Below the pieces are notes generated by a model that worked only from the letters and a program-made list of their open reading frames with translations, was not told the DNA's origin and did no database searches. Below, piece by piece: positions 5,012 through 6,466 of a DNA stretch of 6,466 bases. The translations under genes and the position numbers were made by a program. The stretch is from Minisyncoccota bacterium (GTDB lineage: Bacteria; Patescibacteriota; Minisyncoccia; Phycocordibacterales; UBA5272), in assembly GCA_022843645.1 (NCBI GenBank), contig JALHNF010000037.1, forward strand, positions 1 to 6,466, written 5' to 3'. Position 1 is the first letter of the stretch; each line of letters starts with the position of its first letter.

Positions 5012-5040
5012 ATAGTACTACAAGAGGTCGCTGGAGTCAA
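5012..5040 (-). promoter_or_regulatory. Promoter of secE-nusG-rplK
   Basis: TTGACT (5040-5035, 5/6 match to -35) and TACTAT (5017-5012, 4/6 match to -10) have the ideal 17-base spacing on the minus strand. The -35 overlaps the end of the T run of the upstream gene's terminator. Start of transcription would be near 5005, giving a leader of about 40 nt that contains the hairpin. Confidence 0.5.
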
Positions 5041-5072
5041 AAACAAAAACCACCCCAAAAGGAGCAGTTTTT
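5039..5072 (-). terminator. Intrinsic terminator of the repeat/S74 surface protein gene
   Basis: Starting 20 nt after the stop codon at 5093, the minus strand pairs AAAAACTGCTCC (5072-5061) with GGGGTGGTTTTT (5056-5045) around a TTTT loop, using several G-T (G-U in RNA) pairs. GTTTTT follows. This is a typical intrinsic terminator for the gene ending at 5093. Confidence 0.7.
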
Positions 5073-5092
5073 GTCATTACATATAGACGGTT

Positions 5093-6466
5093 TTACTCAG
5101 TTTGAGTCTCTTCTGGCAAAGCAGGCTCAGGCGTCGTCACGACCTCGGAAACAAGAGTTTCTTCAATTATAGGGAGAGGGTCTATATCTGCATTTGGAGT
5201 AACTTCGGGAACACTCTCGGTATCTGCTGGTGTTGTGTCACCCGATGGAACTTGATCAACCTGAACCTGGTCGATAGGTGTTGGGTTAGGAACGGTATCT
5301 TCTACCATAGATACAACAGGCATAGTCGTCACACCAGCACTTGCTGCAATTTGTGCAACTTGGTCACCTGTAAGACAAATAACTTCTCCGTTTGACTTTG
5401 GAAGACAGAGCTCCTTGACCGTTGCCTTGTCTGCAACAAGGTTCTTGAACGCAACAGTCACTACCTCAAACGCACTTACAATTCGCTTGAAAATTGGGGA
5501 CTCTGCAAAACGCTCGCCGGTAGTTTCTTTTGAAAGATCGCCGAGCGCAGTATTAAGGTCTTGTACCGCTTTAATCGTAATCGGAATAAATGTATCGTAG
5601 GCAAGAGATTTCATACCGTTTTCGTCAACTGTCACAAGGTGCGGGTACAACTGCTCAACCTCTTGGGCAATGAAGCCAAAACTTCGTGCCGCGCCATCTT
5701 CTTGCACATTCCAGAGATAGCTTACCGGTTTTAGCTGCGCAAAAAGTTCGAGTGATGACTCTTGGTCAATAGCTCGAATATCTTTCTTGAGGTTTTGATC
5801 AGATGAACATGTGAAGCCTGGGATAAGCGGATCAATATAGCATGATCCTGCTGTATTCTGGAAACGAGCTACACGTCCTGTACCAGACTGAAAGACATGA
5901 AGCCGATGAGTTGGTGTTGTAGTACCAAGGCCAATACCCGTGTTACCAACTGCGTCAACGGTAATTCGTCTATTGCCAGAACCATCCGCAATGATAACAG
6001 TGTTGGTTGCATTTGATGGAATGCCTGAAACATTTGCACCGATGATTGTATTGTTGCTGCCTGAAACAAGGCCGTACCCTGTTCGATATCCCAGAACAGT
6101 GTTGTTGTTTCCGGTTTGGCTGTTAAACATTGCTTCTGTACCAATCACAGTGTTGTTATTACCATTTTCATTGAAGTGGTGCGCATACGAACCGTACGCA
6201 ATGTTTGCAGATCCAGTTGTATTGTTAAAGAGCGCATACGAACCCTGTGCGGTATTTTGACTTCCTGAAGTATTACGCTGCATAGCATACGCTCCATTTG
6301 CTGTATTCTGGTTTCCTGTTTCATTCGAGTAAAGAGATCCAAAACCAAGGGCGGTATTGAAAGTACCAGAAACATTGAAATACATCGCGCTGTTACCAAT
6401 CGCAACGTTGCTTGATCCTGAAGTATTGCGCACTAAAACAGCGCTTCCGATACCAATATTGTGGGT
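5093..6466 (-). CDS. Repeat-containing fibre/surface protein with C-terminal peptidase S74 chaperone domain (5' end outside window)
   Basis: The frame is open to the right edge, so 457 C-terminal residues are visible and the start is missing; the GTG at 6433 is internal. Residues 3-154 are nine tandem 17-residue repeats of the form NTAxGxxAMxxNxSGxx. A short beta-rich stretch (NRRITVDAVGNTGIG, THRLHVFQSG) follows. At about 220-305 comes a peptidase S74 (endosialidase-type intramolecular chaperone) domain: SDQNLKKDI with Ser222 and Lys227 as the expected self-cleavage dyad, LKPVSYLW, FGFIAQEVEQLYP and YDTFIPITIKAVQ. Such domains trimerise beta-fibres and are then cut off just before the Ser. 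After it lie a possible helical stretch, an ELCLPKSNGEVICLTGDQ segment with two Cys, and an 80-residue Pro/Thr/Glu/Asp-rich acidic tail ending EETQTE. The protein is probably surface-exposed or secreted; its signal peptide would be outside the window. The ligand is unknown. It has its own terminator. Confidence 0.85.
   Translation of the reverse strand, partial: THNIGIGSAVLVRNTSGSSNVAIGNSAMYFNVSGTFNTALGFGSLYSNETGNQNTANGAYAMQRNTSGSQNTAQGSYALFNNTTGSANIAYGSYAHHFNENGNNNTVIGTEAMFNSQTGNNNTVLGYRTGYGLVSGSNNTIIGANVSGIPSNATNTVIIADGSGNRRITVDAVGNTGIGLGTTTPTHRLHVFQSGTGRVARFQNTAGSCYIDPLIPGFTCSSDQNLKKDIRAIDQESSLELFAQLKPVSYLWNVQEDGAARSFGFIAQEVEQLYPHLVTVDENGMKSLAYDTFIPITIKAVQDLNTALGDLSKETTGERFAESPIFKRIVSAFEVVTVAFKNLVADKATVKELCLPKSNGEVICLTGDQVAQIAASAGVTTMPVVSMVEDTVPNPTPIDQVQVDQVPSGDTTPADTESVPEVTPNADIDPLPIIEETLVSEVVTTPEPALPEETQTE
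6005..6460 (-). repeat. Nine tandem 51-bp coding repeats (17-residue units)
   Basis: Units begin with N at visible residues 3, 20, 37, 54, 71, 88, 105, 122 and 139, an exact 17-residue period without indels; the ninth unit has 16 residues. The core is N-[TIV]-[AVI]-x-G at positions 1-5, often A-[ML] at 8-9, and N-x-[ST]-G at 12-15. Early and middle units fit best, and the last two degenerate toward the stem. The DNA copies have diverged, so selection acts on the protein. The array may continue beyond the window. Confidence 0.85.

Noticed and set aside
4825..5058. 77-residue minus-strand frame across the secE promoter
   Set aside because: It overlaps secE out of frame and covers the terminator, promoter and leader hairpin. 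Its sequence shows no domain or membrane pattern of its own.
6431..6433. GTG as start codon of the S74 protein
   Set aside because: The frame stays open for 11 more codons to the window edge, and those codons encode the first repeat unit in phase, so the GTG is an internal valine.
6005..6460. CRISPR array or DNA-level satellite
   Set aside because: Period is 51 bp with diverged copies and no constant repeat/spacer pattern; the periodicity is in the protein.
5093..6466. Prophage tail-fibre gene
   Set aside because: S74 domains are common in phage tailspikes, but the neighbours are secE-nusG-rplK, no phage gene or integration site is visible, and the repeat and tail types fit a cellular surface protein. 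The unseen upstream side leaves some doubt.

Overview
The window looks like chromosomal DNA of a small-genome bacterium of the Candidate Phyla Radiation (Patescibacteria), most likely Parcubacteria-like. The grounds are the moderate-to-low GC, tightly packed genes with few Shine-Dalgarno sites, a surface protein made of N-T-A-x-G type 17-residue repeats plus a peptidase S74 domain and a C-terminal 'ELCL...VICLTGDQ' segment, and a secE-nusG-rplK operon not followed by rplA. TGA behaves as a stop and no reading frame contains an internal TGA, so the standard bacterial code applies, not the TGA=Gly code of Gracilibacteria/SR1. The lineage is inferred from content, not from a search.

Layout: (1) 1-104, minus: the first codons of glyA (serine hydroxymethyltransferase). 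(2) 105-254: a divergent promoter region. (3) 255-1622, plus: a divergent thymidylate synthase followed 12 nt later by a HIT-family protein. (4) 1624-3046, minus and converging with the previous unit at a 1-nt gap: a HldE/RfaE2-like nucleotidyltransferase and, one nucleotide downstream, a dCMP-deaminase-like protein with an extra N-terminal domain. (5) 3131-3616, minus: dihydrofolate reductase. (6) 3774-4964, minus: secE-nusG-rplK with its own promoter, an intrinsic-terminator-like hairpin in its leader and a good terminator after rplK. (7) 5093 to the right edge, minus: the C-terminal 457 residues of a large repeat/S74 surface protein with its own terminator.

Regions 1-5 form a nearly complete thymidylate cycle. 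dCMP deaminase makes dUMP. Thymidylate synthase methylates it with methylene-tetrahydrofolate, giving dTMP and dihydrofolate. DHFR reduces the dihydrofolate, and SHMT recharges the tetrahydrofolate from serine. The HIT protein and the nucleotidyltransferase sit inside this cluster without an obvious role in the cycle. Region 6 is core translation, transcription and secretion machinery. Region 7 encodes a probable surface-exposed trimeric fibre.

The best candidates for something undescribed are the deaminase with its N-terminal HAGY (degenerate HxGH) domain next to a stand-alone HxGH enzyme, the atypical active-site residues of the thymidylate synthase, the missing rplA, and the architecture of the S74 protein.
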